64,000 nucleotides of DNA, taken from contig SJRY01000266.1 in NCBI GenBank assembly GCA_011319805.1, forward strand, positions 896,182-960,181, read 5' to 3'. Below, piece by piece: positions 1-13,763 of the stretch. Position 1 is the stretch's first letter, and each line of letters opens with the position of its first letter. Position numbers and translations under genes: made by a program. The notes beneath the pieces are model-generated. The model saw nothing but the letters and a program-made list of their open reading frames with translations. It searched no databases and was not told the DNA's origin. The DNA comes from Macrocybe gigantea. Taxonomy: Eukaryota > Basidiomycota > Agaricomycetes > Agaricales > Callistosporiaceae.

Positions 1-855
1 CAGGTGTGATGATTGTGGGCAAAACAGCGCTACTGCTTCATGAGGAATCGCGCGAAACCATGAACGAAAAGTCATACGTACCGGTCGACTTTGGAGAATG
101 GGTTCATATGCCTGACTGAAGGCTCCGAGGTCGGAGGCTGAGGTGAAACCGAGGAATGAACGGAAGGTGGGCTAGCTGCTTTCGTGATTTTTGCAGCGGG
201 TGCGGAAACAGAAGTGGCGATCTTTGGCTTGGTCTCTCCGCTCGACCAGAGCCTAGAAACAGAAGGTCTTGACGTCGAAGGCGCAGGAATGGGTGTGCAA
301 TTGTGGTCCGTCGGGAATCGGTGTGAAGGACAAAACTGCTTTCTACATTTCTGGAGCAGAAAGGATATGTATTAGAAACTATGTAGGATAGGCCGAAACA
401 ACGCACATCGCATCGTATTGGGGAGAACAATAGCTTCTTACAGTTCGCTCTTTCGCACATCGGCGTCGACTTGACCTTGCTCGATTTGCCGGTCATGACT
501 GAGCATTCCTTGTTGAAGTGCTCTTCCATTCTGACATTCGGATCCTGACCAGGCCGTACTGAGACTGGAGTGTTGCACAATGGACCTGAGAGGGGTCGAG
601 TATGACGTTCAAGGGCCAGGAATGAGTTGGAGATCTTAAAGACATACAATTAGGGGCCACTCTGTTATGTTTGCTTTCGTCATATTTTGGACAATGATGA
701 GCGGCGACCATGAAATGCTCCTGACAGAAGGATTCGGAGCAATGTTGGCATTTGAAGGGGAGGAAATCCACAAGCATGCAGGATGGGTGAGCACACTGTT
801 TCCCGATGGCGAGCATCTGCTGATCTCGTTCAATGCTGTTGGGTGTCGATGCCAT
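1..855 (-). CDS. AN1-type zinc-finger protein (Cuz1/ZFAND-like), 3' end outside window
   Basis: The protein carries two AN1 zinc fingers, a family that links the proteasome and Cdc48 in the cytosol (known for Cuz1/ZFAND2; inferred here). Exon 1 (855-648) starts with ATG at 855 and encodes the first finger (GKQCAHPSC, then CQHCSESFCQEHF). A 62-bp GT..AG intron (647-586) is spliced so that the codon for Cys in VAPNC is completed. Exon 2 (585-407) and exon 3 (from 350) join across a second intron (406-351) to give the second finger (CERANCKK..., then KCRKQFCPSHRFPTDHNC). The tail is Ser/Pro-rich. A possible third intron begins near 84 (GTACGT) and coding may continue past position 1; otherwise a stop lies at about 76. 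The Cys/His spacing makes the family call firm; the exact C-terminus is unknown. Confidence 0.82.
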
Positions 856-1037
856 AGTGAATGAAGTTGTGATATCCAAGAAGATAAACGAGTGTAGATG
901 TGAAGAGGATATATAAGATGTGGAAGAGGATTACGCGGCCATGCGAGGGACGCGTGTCGCTGGATGACTAGGACTTGCTGGAACATGTCTTGGCTGTTCT
1001 TAAACACTGCCGCCGCTTAGTCATCCTCCGTCCTCTT

Positions 1038-2200
1038 ATGAGCAGCTTCGACCTCGTCGCCCGTGGTAGCAGAGGGGATGTTGTCGTGCATTTTACGTTG
1101 GTATGGTCGGGTATCGAGGACTGCCATGCACATAGTATTAATTGTTCTACCAGATTCGACACGGAGAATCTACAGATAACGTGGTATGTTGGACAACAAC
1201 TTGAGTTGGTAGACGCTGAAGGAGGTTCACGTATTAGAAATCCATCTGGGCTGGTTGGAGAGATGCACCGTTGACTAACCACGGTGAGATGTCAAAAACT
1301 TTACATGTTAAATTTCTGGAATGATAATAGGTCGATTGGTACGTCCCACGTACACACATTTCTGCGAAGCATGGATGCAATGAAGAACGAACAGCAAGCG
1401 GATGCTCTTGGTCTATCCCTGGCTCACATCAAGTTTCACGCCATCATGTCGTCGTCGTTGAAACGCGCCTATATGACAGCCCAGGCTCTCTGCGACGGTC
1501 AGAGGGATCCTAAGCCGCCTCTCGTGACGTCCCCTTTACTGCGAGAGCAACATTTTGGGTCAGCCGAAGGGCGGCCGTACGGAGCTCGAAGGACCGTTCT
1601 ATACCACTCGCTGAACATCATGCGCAGGGCAAATTTCCTCCGTTACGCAGTCGGCATGAACATTTCCCGGATGGAGAAAGCTTGGAGGATGTTGCTCAGC
1701 GAGCACGTGAGGCCATCGACAAGTTTTTGTGCCCTTACATCAACATCTCTACAAACGGTGGGATACAAGATGTCCACATAGCCATCGTTAGCCATGGAAT
1801 TTTCATACGAGAACTTGCCATTGCACTTTTGCAACGCTTTCCGAGCGAATTGGCCCGCACGACACCATTCGACTTCAGAGGCCTGCGTAACACTGGTTGG
1901 ACAAGAATTGCAGTCAAAGCCCAGGTGAGGAAGGGCACTTTTTTCACAGCTGCAGATGATAACGCCTGTTCAGGAAATGGAAACTCCCAAAGGCAAAACT
2001 TACATTGCCCAGGTGGCAATGAATAATTGTCACGATCATTTACTCGCACTAGTGAGCAGAGCTTGTCGTCCGGGTCCGAAATTGTGGCTTAATGTTTCTG
2101 GGTCCAGACACGACAAAGGGGAGGAATTGGTAGCTCAGCCTTTGATCCAAAGCAAAAGGACATTAGGACCTTCTTTCGGAAACCAGGCAAGGGTCCGTAA
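1038..2200 (+). CDS. Histidine phosphatase (phosphoglycerate mutase-like) family protein
   Basis: Exons: 1038-1100, 1154-1183, 1238-1283, 1331-1338, 1395-1924, 1974-2051, 2108-2200. The joined protein reads FTLIRHGESTDN, then WAGWRDAPLTNHGRLQAD, the RHG catalytic motif and following loop of the superfamily; the second catalytic His lies in IAIVSHGIFIREL. It resembles fungal cofactor-independent phosphatase-like proteins rather than glycolytic mutase; the substrate is unknown. Exon 4 is an 8-nt microexon needed to restore NHGRLQADALG. Around 1580 the frame shifts by one base: upstream gives AEGRPY, and downstream the clearly homologous SSKDRSIPLAEH appears in another frame. No intron can fit there, so a one-base loss (assembly error or mutation) is likely. 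Stop TAA at 2198-2200. Confidence 0.8.
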
Positions 2201-2331
2201 CAGCCATGTGTGATTATATCTGTGAATAAGTTACACAAGTACTGCCTTGAAGTATACCCAACTACATCTCAGTCATTAGAACACGATCATGGCTGTATGA
2301 TATATCTATGATGCACACCTTGAGGCAGTGC

Positions 2332-2693
2332 CTAGTTTGAGCCATATGGCAACAACACCTTCTTGAGCTTGACGGCTTGCGTTGGCGTCGCATAGGCAGT
2401 CGTGCTCAATCTGTTGATTCTGCTTGGGCCTTTGGACACGTTCAAATGGGATTTGTACGCTTTCGCCTAAGAAACAGAAGGTAAGTCTGGAATTTTCCAC
2501 AGAGTACAGTTGGAGCTACGCGTTTGAATGCCGTGCCCGAAGCGAGTGACCGCCACCTCTTTTTGGCGCCGGAGTGGGACTTCATTTTGTACCCAGCTTC
2601 GACGACAGAGGACTGCGAGAAGAAGCGATGAAACGAAGGCGCCGTCCCCGTCCAGCAGGACCGTAGAGACAGCGTCACTCGACCGAGGAGCAT
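2332..2693 (-). CDS. Mitochondrial large-subunit ribosomal protein bL35m
   Basis: Two exons, 2693-2520 and 2466-2332, with a 53-bp intron (2519-2467). The N-terminus is short, basic and Ser-rich, as expected of a mitochondrial targeting peptide. The bL35 signature KMKSHSGAKKRW is followed by TAFKR and, across the splice junction, AKAYKSHLNVSKGPSRINR, matching the conserved KxHSGAKKR...KSHLN arrangement of the family. It would be a structural component of the mitochondrial 54S/39S subunit. The start is divergent from UFD2, only 112 bp away, and that gap contains a CACGTG box at 2723. No frame disruption seen. Confidence 0.85.
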
Positions 2694-2805
2694 GGCAATG
2701 AGTGGATGAAAGGATGGATGACCACGTGACTGATCGCCACTACATGATGATATTGACGCCGAGTGAATCTGCAGATACTACTCTACCACCTCTCAATCAC
2801 TGGTC
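2694..2805. promoter_or_regulatory. Short bidirectional promoter, bL35m / UFD2, with CACGTG box
   Basis: Only 112 bp separate the two divergent start codons. A CACGTG E-box lies at 2723-2728, close to the middle. Such boxes bind bHLH factors of the Cbf1/Pho4/USF type in fungi (family knowledge); use here is inferred. Confidence 0.4.
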
Positions 2806-5800
2806 ATGAGCGACAACGCCAGCACGCCTCAGGACGATGCCGAACGTGTACGTGCAGTGCTATCTTGATGCTATGCTCGGCTCTATTCAGCCTATTAGAT
2901 TCGCTTGAAGAGGCTTGCAAAGCTACAAACTGCCGCCGCAGGTTCTGGCAGATCCACGCCCACGAGATCATCGACTCCTCCTGCAACGCAGCCCCCTGCG
3001 CAACCTTTAAGGCAACACCCACCAACCCCATCTCTACACCGCCCACTCTCAAGCGACCAGCTGAGTTGGCTCCTACACCTTCACCCGTCCCCGCCAAGAA
3101 GAAGGGTCCGACCAAACTCGATTTTGAATCATGGGAACACGATAACGTTTCTCAAATATTCAAAGTGACTCTAGATGTAAGCATTGACTGGGCATTCTCC
3201 CTATTCACACCCGAGTTGACGTCTAGCGTCGCCCCAAACAGCGATCTGTGTCCGAGCAAAGTGGATATGATATTGTGTGGCTCAACACTTGGCTCTGGAG
3301 TTGGAATCAGAGGGAATGAGTGCGTTATATATCATCTTATAGTCCGTCACTTCCTCGCTAATTCTACCTAGCGGACAAGAGACTCAATGCTGATCTCGCC
3401 GATAGGCTACTGATCTCACGACTAGAACTTGACCCACAAACCATGACGTGAGTGTACATCGCAAGACCTCAATCAAGGCCAATGAATTTCAAACCTCTGT
3501 TCAGTGATGATCTCGACTACCTACCAATTCTCGTTTCACTTCCTCCTCAGCAAACAGTGTTTGAGTATCTGATTGGCTGTTGGAAAAGGTTGAACGCCAT
3601 AAGATCTTCGCTGTTGAAGAAGGTAAATCTAGTTCAGAATAACGAGGAGGACTGCTGATGCAAATGCCTCATTCATCAGGGCTATGGCCCCGAAGATGTT
3701 CAGAGCGCCCTTGGACGGCTTGAGCAAGTCCGAGAGCTGCTGATCAGTTATGCCGGCCTCACATTGCAAGAACCGGAAATGTTTCCCCAGCCATCAGGGC
3801 AAGTTTTCCCCCCTTTTTACAACCATTATACTCAATGTTCCCTCAGGCGCCCTCTGGGCCCTCCTGAACTTGTCGCACCTCTCGTATCTTTGTCCGCATT
3901 ATCTGCACCTCTGCTGTCCAATACAACATCTTCTCCCATACCCTCTCGCCTTCGATATCGATCAATTTCTGCAAGAACTTGCCAGACGCTTTGAACCCGA
4001 TAATGAGATCGACGGAGTCCTTGGGCCTGTAATTAAACAGCTTCTCTTCCATGAATCCCTCTTCCGACCAGAAGGATTGGGTGGAGGTGACTCCAGCTGG
4101 AGAGGTGTAGTCGGAGGCCTGGAGGCCCTTGTCTCCATTAAGAGTATTGCTGTGATGATCACCAGATTGGAAGAGTGGAATCCGCCCTATGCGACAGCAG
4201 CCAACTTTGAAACTGTGTCCCTCATGGGTCCCCTCTGCAGACTGGGAATCTTCCCTCGAGAGTGGGTGAGTCGAGTTGAGCTTGCCCTCGACCTTCACTT
4301 CTGACGAAGTTGACGAAGCCGGGAATTGCGTCGTCCTATTTTTCGGATCCGGAGAAGCGTAGTAGAGGTGATGTAGAGACGTCCTTCGCCAGTTTGCGTG
4401 CCACGACGAAGAATCTTCAGGTCAAACCTTTTCTTCGAGATATCTCGCTGTGCTGATTGGCCTGTTAAAGGCCTCTTTGTTCCAAATATTCAATGCCTTA
4501 GTTCGTGCATCCCCGGAGTCACGAGAAGCAGTTCTTCAATATTTTACTCGAGTTATCTCATTGAACTCTAAGCGGGCGGGAATGCAGGTGTGTTTTTATG
4601 ATTGAGCGCTCCGAGTTCGTGCTTAAAGATGGCATTTAAGGTTGATCCTGAGACAGTGGCATCTGACAGTTTTATGTTGAACATGCAGAGCATCCTATTC
4701 AACTTTGCCGAGCCATTTATGGATGCCAACTACACCAAGGTCCGGCCCCGTGGCATTTTGACCTGCTTTTCTGTCTCACATCCATTGCCAGATGGACCGC
4801 ATTGACCCCTTGTTTTTCGCTCATTCCGCACGTATAGACTTGAAAGATGAGACGCGCATCAAAGCAACAAGCGAAGAGGCGGCGCAATGGGCAGAGGAAA
4901 ACAAGGATCACAGCGGTTCGTCAACTCGTATTATGCACCTTGACAATAAATTCAAACGACATGAATCGACGACATAAACAGAACCGAACTTCATCTCGAC
5001 TATCTTTTTCCTTACTACCGCTATGAGCCATTATGGATATCTCCGAACGATACAGACTTACAGCAATCTCGGCAAGCATATAGAAGATATCCAACGTCAT
5101 CTGGATATGCTGAATGGTAATGGATCATGGATGGGGACGCCCTTCCAGGCTCGTACTGAGGCCGCGATCCGCCAAGTCAAGGTCGTTATCTGCTCCTTTT
5201 CTCTTGGAGGACATCTCCACTGACGGATAACAGCTTGAGCAAGCCAAAATACGTTCGAGGCAGCTCGCGTTCGAGGCGCAGTTGCTAGACCCTGACCTAA
5301 TACTTCGATCACTGGGATTCACAATCTTCTTATCGGTTTGGCTCATACGTCAGGCAGACCCGCAGAAAAAGCACCCGAACCCACCAATACAGTATGAAGT
5401 ACCGCAGATAGCATGCGATGGTTCTCATTATCTTTTCAGGATCCCACTCCGAAGGAAGTTCCCATGGCATTCCGGACGCTACCCGAATACTTGGTTGAAG
5501 ACATCGTCGACCACTTTTACTTCATTGTACAGTATGTCCTTGCTCGGCACTTGCCAAAGCCTACATTTAAGACATTACTCGAAAGCCTAGCCCCTGACAA
5601 GTTCGAGCTCTCCGGCAAGACAGAGTTGATGACCTTCATTCTTGTGTTTTTGAACGCAACTTGGTATATCAAGAATCCATTTTTGAAATCCAAGATCAAC
5701 GATGTCGGTCTCTCCAGTTCCTCAGTCAATAGAGCGCTGATTGTCATTCTAGGTCTTGTTCTTGAGTATATGGGGTTATGGCAGAGAGCGCAATGGTGTC

Positions 5801-7214
5801 CTTGGAAACTTGCTAAACACACACCAATGGCATTGAAGCATCTCATGCCGGCATTAATGCATTTCTATATAGGTGAGGGCATCCCAGGCCTCGTAACGGC
5901 GTTGGACGTAAAGTGAGGCTAACCGAATGCGTTAGAGGTCGAGCAGACGGGCGCTAGCTCTCAATTCTATGATAAATTTAGTAAGTTATTCGGCATCGCA
6001 CATGGGATTCTATTTTAACCCTGTTTCAGATGCAAGGTCTGTGCATTTGCCGTCCGTGCGTTTCAAGTCGTCTGAACTCTGTTAGACGAAATATTGCCTA
6101 CGTGTTGAAGATAGTTTGGAACAATCCAGCGCACAGGGAAGCGTTGAACATCGAAGCACTGTATGTAATGTGCCAGTGGAGAGTCTTCGTAACATTCGAC
6201 TTACATCCCTCACTAGAAATGTCGACAAATTCGTTCGATTCGTAAACTTGATGATCAACGATGTCACATATCTGATGGATGAATCTCTGAGCGAGCTCAC
6301 CCAGATTCACGCTATTCAAGTGGAAATGGACGATCAAGCGACTTGGAACTCCAAACCTCTAGAGTATCGTCGTGAGCGCGAAAGCACTCTGCGGTCCTTG
6401 GAAAGGCATGCTACAGGTTATACGACCCTGGGCAGATCGACGGTCGAATTGCTCAAAGTGTTCACGGCTGAGACAAAAGCGCCGTTTATGATGCCCGAAA
6501 TCGTCAATCGCTTGGCGGCCATGTTGGACTACAATCTACATGCCCTCGTCGGTCCCAAGTACCAGGAACTCAAAGTCCGCGAGCCCGAAAAGTTGAAGTT
6601 CAATCCTAGGGCATTGTTGAGCGATATCATCCAAGTGTTCTTAAATCTCAGTAATCAGCCTGAATTCGTCAGCGCAGTTGCCAACGACGGTCGAAGTTAC
6701 AGCAAAGAACTCTTTGAAAGGGCTGCGAGCATCGTTGTCCAGAGAACACTCAAAACCGAAGCCGAGATTGAAGTATTGCGACAGTTCGCCGCCAAAGTCG
6801 AGGATGCCAAGGCCAGCATGGAGGCTGAGGAGGATTTGGGTGACGTTCCTGAGGAATTTTTGGGCAAGTTCTTGACTTTGTCTGCAATGAGCCTCTTCTG
6901 AGTTCGTCTCGTCAGACCCGTTAATGTTTACGGTTATGCGCGACCCGGTCATGTGCCGACATCAAGAACAGTAGTCGATCGTTCTACAATCAAATCACAT
7001 CTGCTGTCCGACTCTAAAGATCCCTTCAACCGTGCTCCACTCGCCATAGAGGATGTTACAGCTGGTATGCATTGGCTTGACCTAGTCTCGCTCACGCTAA
7101 TTTACTCCTTGTAGTCCCGAGCTCAAGGCACGCATCGATGCTTTCCTTGTTGAAAGGCGACGGAACAGAACCACAAGCCAAATGGCGGGCGCTGAGTCAA
7201 TGGAACTGTCGTAG
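2806..7214 (+). CDS. ufd2: Ubiquitin conjugation factor E4 (UFD2), U-box E3/E4 ligase
   Basis: UFD2 extends ubiquitin chains on substrates handled by Cdc48. N-terminal part: [20 protein letters not shown]; central UFD2 core includes [71 protein letters not shown] and [10 protein letters not shown]; the C-terminal U-box starts [17 protein letters not shown] and continues [13 protein letters not shown]. At least 18 exons with introns of 45-60 bp; two introns use GC donors (3799-3846 and 6864-6915). The start is ATG at 2806 and the stop TAG at 7212. The frame breaks at about 3284, 3945, 5817, 6953 and 7117, mostly single-base losses; the last two fall in the U-box. The first intron pair near 2848 and 2942 is less certain. 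Family call is certain, exact protein is not. Confidence 0.92.
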
Positions 7215-7283
7215 TGGTCCACAGTATCATAGCCACGAATGTATGCAATGCTGCACGGTGGGTAGGAACTGAAGATAAACGGC

Positions 7284-8167
7284 TTATCGCTTTTTCTTCT
7301 TTGCACGCGATGTCGTTGATGCGGCATTGCGAGTCCGTGTGCCAGTTGCGGCTTTTCTGGGCTTGCCTCTTCCCCTCGTGGGTTTTGGAGAAGTGGAAGG
7401 GGCGGCTGGTATCAGAGTTGTAGATCAGCGATTATGGCTATTATTAAGACTGCAAAGGACGTATTACCCGGAGAAGGTTCGCGCATCTCGACATCCTCTT
7501 CTTCGGCATATTCCGTGCCTCCGTCGGTTCCAGTTACCACGCTTTCCTTGGGCGTCCCCGCCACGATTTCGTCGCCGCTTTCCTGTGTTAAGGCGCTGCT
7601 GTCACTGTCTCCGCCGACCAACCCCGCCATGTCTATTTTATTTTTCCCACGCTTCCTGCCCTTTTGGGCAGGGGTCACCGGCGATGGGGCAGGGGAAGAG
7701 GAAGGCAGTGACGCGGACGACCGCATCCGTCGTTGTGATATGAGAGTCTGGAAGGAGTCTTCGAATGGCAGAGAGAATTCTTGCCGAAAGAAGGGATGGC
7801 CGGACAGGTTCTCGGACGGCGAGGGCGATCTTATAGAAACCGGTGTAGAATTATCAGCCGATTCGTAGTTGGAAGCCTCCAAGTCCTGTAAAAGATGTTG
7901 AGTTCATAGTCCCATGAATTTTTCTCCACAAGTCAGTCTTACGATGGCCTCCAAGGCATCCATATCGTAGCAGCTCCTCAACTTATCCCAAATAGCCTTT
8001 GCGGGGAGGAAATGACCAGTGTCTTTCCATATTGATTGCTGGATCGCGAGGACATGAAAATGGCGGTTGATTCCGATTGGTCTGAAGCGCATTATGGAGC
8101 GGAAAAAGGAAATCTCGCCCTCTACGCTGTCGAGGATATCGTCCGGCGGTGTGTGATCAACAGTCAT
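7284..8167 (-). CDS. eaf7: NuA4 histone acetyltransferase subunit EAF7 (CT20/MRGBP family)
   Basis: Three exons: 8167-7943, 7885-7468, 7405-7284. The N-terminal domain contains SIMRFRPIGINRHFHVLAIQ and IWDKLRSCYDMDALEAI, the conserved core of EAF7/MRGBP proteins, which belong to the NuA4/TIP60 histone H4 and H2A acetyltransferase complex. The remainder is a disordered Ser/Pro/acidic region ending in a basic tail (TSRAKKKKR), likely nuclear-localizing. It ends 69 bp from the UFD2 stop, in convergent orientation. The window also encodes EAF6 (33223-32536). Confidence 0.86.
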
Positions 8168-9091
8168 TATGAAAAAAACAGTGCCACGCTGTGGTTCGCG
8201 TAGGCAGCGCGACGACGACGTGTGCCGGTGTTTGTCACCACCGTCTGCCGCAAATAGGTGTCACTTGACTCGCAATGTTCCTTGGAAACTGTCAACCCCG
8301 CAAAACTTTCCACTGCCTGGGTTCGTACCACAAAACTTACGTTGTCATGTGGCTCTATCCGTGGTATTCGCCTCCTGTCATGCCCACTTCGTCTGTCTGT
8401 CAGTAACCACCGTTTCATGGGATGATTGGCTAGGCTGAATGAATGAGTGGCTTATCGTCACCTTGTCTTGCCGACGACGGCGTCGGCGCTTTCGATCTCA
8501 CGCGGAGATGGCGTCGAGCGCAAGATACACATGTATCGCGTACAGTGGTCACTGATAGACGGTCTCATGGGTGGCGCCGGTACTCTACGCGCGTTCGCAA
8601 GTCTTGCTTAGGCTCCGAATGGCGACAATCAGGTATCGAGACTACGAGATGGTCTACGTCCCTGTATATGCACCGAAAGAACCAAGACTGTGGGCGCAAA
8701 TTCTGAAGAATTTCGGCCGACTCGGTCATGGTCGCTATTTCCAAGTGGACAGCGTTGATCAATCATAGCCAAGAGACTGACATATTCTCCTATGACATTC
8801 AGCGCCCTACTCAGGTAGCAGCAGCATGGTCTTGGCATTTTGTATTATTTTTAACTCTTCTCAATGACATGGAGACCTATAAAGGGCCCTAGGCTCGAAT
8901 ACAGTTCTGCATTCGTTCGCCTTTTTCGTTTCTCCCTTTCCTTTCCTTCCTTGGCCAGGTTGCCTATCTGCGGTCGTTCATTCGTTTCTTGATCCTCTGG
9001 TCCGTCGATATTCTTTAACTTATCCCGCTCAGCTTTAATGCCTTCTTTTACAGAGCCAGGCTCTATTCAACTTTAGTAACAGCTGTTCATC
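8168..9091. other. Intergenic, upstream of EAF7 and of the secreted protein gene
   Basis: Several short ORFs exist on both strands, including a + strand one whose frame contains MATIRYRDYEMVYVPVYA near 8620, but none shows a family motif or splice pattern I recognise. The last 220 bp form a promoter (separate entry). Confidence 0.4.
8878..9030 (+). promoter_or_regulatory. TATA box plus pyrimidine-rich start region
   Basis: TATAAA at 8878-8883 is followed about 45 bp later by a long C/T-rich block (about 8925-8955), the classic layout of strongly expressed fungal promoters. It lies about 210 bp upstream of the ATG at 9092. Confidence 0.55.
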
Positions 9092-9812
9092 ATGTTCTCC
9101 AAATTCGTCTCTTCCATTCTTTTGGCCTCGACCTTGATCGCTGGCGTCTGGTCCACGCCCATTCCCAACAAAGAGTTGTGTAAGAGTTTCTTCTGCTCCT
9201 GTTAGAGTGACATGCAATTCATTCATGCACGCTCTTAAGCAACCCGCACCATCTCTTTCAACAATTGGGGTGGCCATGCCTCATTGTCTAACTTTGACAA
9301 CTTCTACGGCGTCGACAATTTCAGCAACTCTCACTTCAGTCAGGTCGTTGTTCAGCACCAGCAACAGCTGGTCTGCCATGCTCAGCAGATCCAGGTCATT
9401 CAGCAACGCCTCGTCGTTCTCCAAGAGATGGCCAAGAAGTACGTTTCTCCCTCCTCGCAAATCATCATGTACTGATATTGAACGGCTTTAAGAATCATCA
9501 CCGAGCAGATTTGCGAGGTTGAGACGCAGACCATCGTCTTCGAACAGTTCCACGCCAGTCTCGGAAGCTTCAGTCATGACTTGAGACGTATTTCCGGACG
9601 TCGCGTTGGCTATGACAATGCCGTTGTCAGCCATTTCGGCAATCTCGTTAATTCGGACGGTACGATCACAACCAACGACCTTGGGTTCGTGGTCACGACG
9701 TCGGCAGCAACACTGTCATCGTCGATGGCTCCAACTGGAGTGACTCGTCTTCGCCATTTCCGTTGGCGCTGCTCACGATGCCGCGCGCTCCGCCGTCGGG
9801 ACATTTGACTAG
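9092..9812 (+). CDS. Small secreted Gln-rich protein, basidiomycete type, function unknown
   Basis: ATG at 9092 opens a clear signal peptide (MFSKFVSSILLASTLIAGVW, likely cleaved after Ser-Thr-Pro). Exon 2 encodes a Gln-rich stretch (VVVQHQQQLVCHAQQIQVIQ), exon 3 a region with EQICEVETQTIVFEQF and GRRVGYDNAVVSHF. The C-terminus can be read as GHDVGSNTVIVDGSNWSD followed by VGAAHDAARSAVGTFD and a TAG at 9810, but this needs two single-base corrections at about 9684 and 9760. I do not know its role; the strong promoter and secretion signal suggest an abundant extracellular or wall protein. Introns start at 9178 and 9440 approximately. Confidence 0.68.
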
Positions 9813-10483
9813 GTATGTTTTTGAACTGCCTTTCTCATCACCTCATCGTAACCTGCGTTTTGATCCTAGGCGTGGTGTTACGTTGTTTTCACGGACGCCA
9901 GGAGACTTACGTAGACCCCTTTTCAATGTTTAGGCGTATTTGGCTCGCTCATGGACATATGGACACCCGTACTTTAAGACTGGCTTTTAGTTGTTTTTTT
10001 TTGTTCGGTAAAATCTTGAATCGAGAACGCCAATGCAGCCCTGAGCTTTTCAGGACAATTATTGTGCTTGACACCGATAAATGACATGGCGCATTTTACG
10101 CCTCTATAGCCACGAACAGGATCAGTGACTGGACGATCCCGGTAAGGAGATGAGGTGCTAGTGTGGCTCGGAGTAGCACTGGAGGCGGACCATCAAGCTC
10201 AGCCTATATAACGGGGTATCTTATTCTCCAGTTATAAGAATAGAGATGATATTTATTACATCGAGAGCATCGCAATGCAAGGATATAGCGTCTAGCTACA
10301 TTAAGTATAACTTTGCATGTACTGATAATATGTCAAGTCCGAAACAAGCCACTCAGTAGATGATGTGTATGATCTGAAATAACAATGAGCGTTCGTCTTC
10401 ACTCCTGTCCAAAACCTTCCGTTTCCCTGAGAGTGTGTTCAGTATTTGCTGGCAAAGGACCAGGAGGGAAAAAGATGAAAAGC
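9813..10483. other. Intergenic stretch without recognisable gene
   Basis: AT-richer sequence between the secreted-protein gene and the 3' end of the Rsp5-like gene. A + strand ORF at 9815-10084 lacks any motif and starts directly after the preceding stop. It probably holds the 3' UTRs of both convergent genes. Confidence 0.4.
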
Positions 10484-13341
<2,858 letters not shown>

Positions 13342-13763
13342 CACAAGACTAAGACCGGTCTGCCTAGGCTGGGGATGACTACGCTGACTGCGGACGGTGA
13401 GGAAAGAGAGTGCTGAGTGCCAGTCCAACTTGGTGCGACTGAGGCAGGGTAGTCTGATGCCAATTGTCAACCACGTGCTTGATTCTTGGCGGCGACTTGA
13501 AGCGCTGCTCGCCTTAAACGCGTACTTACAAGCAATTTCTTTTTGCAGCCATGGCCACTTCCCTGTCGGGTTCGACGCTCCGTCATTTCGTTAGAAAGGC
13601 TACATTCAGATGACAATGGGCAAGGCCACTCCGCCCCTTCTAGCCACAGCCGGAGATGGACCACAATGGTCATGAAATAAAAGCAGTTTTCATCCAAGCT
13701 GCCTTCATCTTTGACCTACATTACTTGCCTCCGCAACCTGGTGTCTAGGACTGTCTTCATCCC
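13342..13763. promoter_or_regulatory. Divergent promoter, Rsp5-like / RasGEF
   Basis: About 420 bp between the two start codons. It contains CACGTG at 13472-13477 and ACGCGT (MluI cell-cycle-box type) at 13518-13523. A + strand ATG at 13551 starts only a 20-codon ORF. No other gene seen. Confidence 0.4.

Noticed and set aside
3843..4298. 151-codon minus-strand ORF
   Set aside because: Antisense to the conserved [15 protein letters not shown] exon of UFD2.
5750..5830. Cluster of several compensating frameshifts in UFD2
   Set aside because: Recognising an intron (GTCGGTC..CATTCTAG, about 5702-5751) explains most of it; only one missing base near 5817 remains.
13467..13697. Minus-strand 76-codon ORF
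   Set aside because: Lies in the Rsp5/RasGEF promoter and has no motif or splice support.
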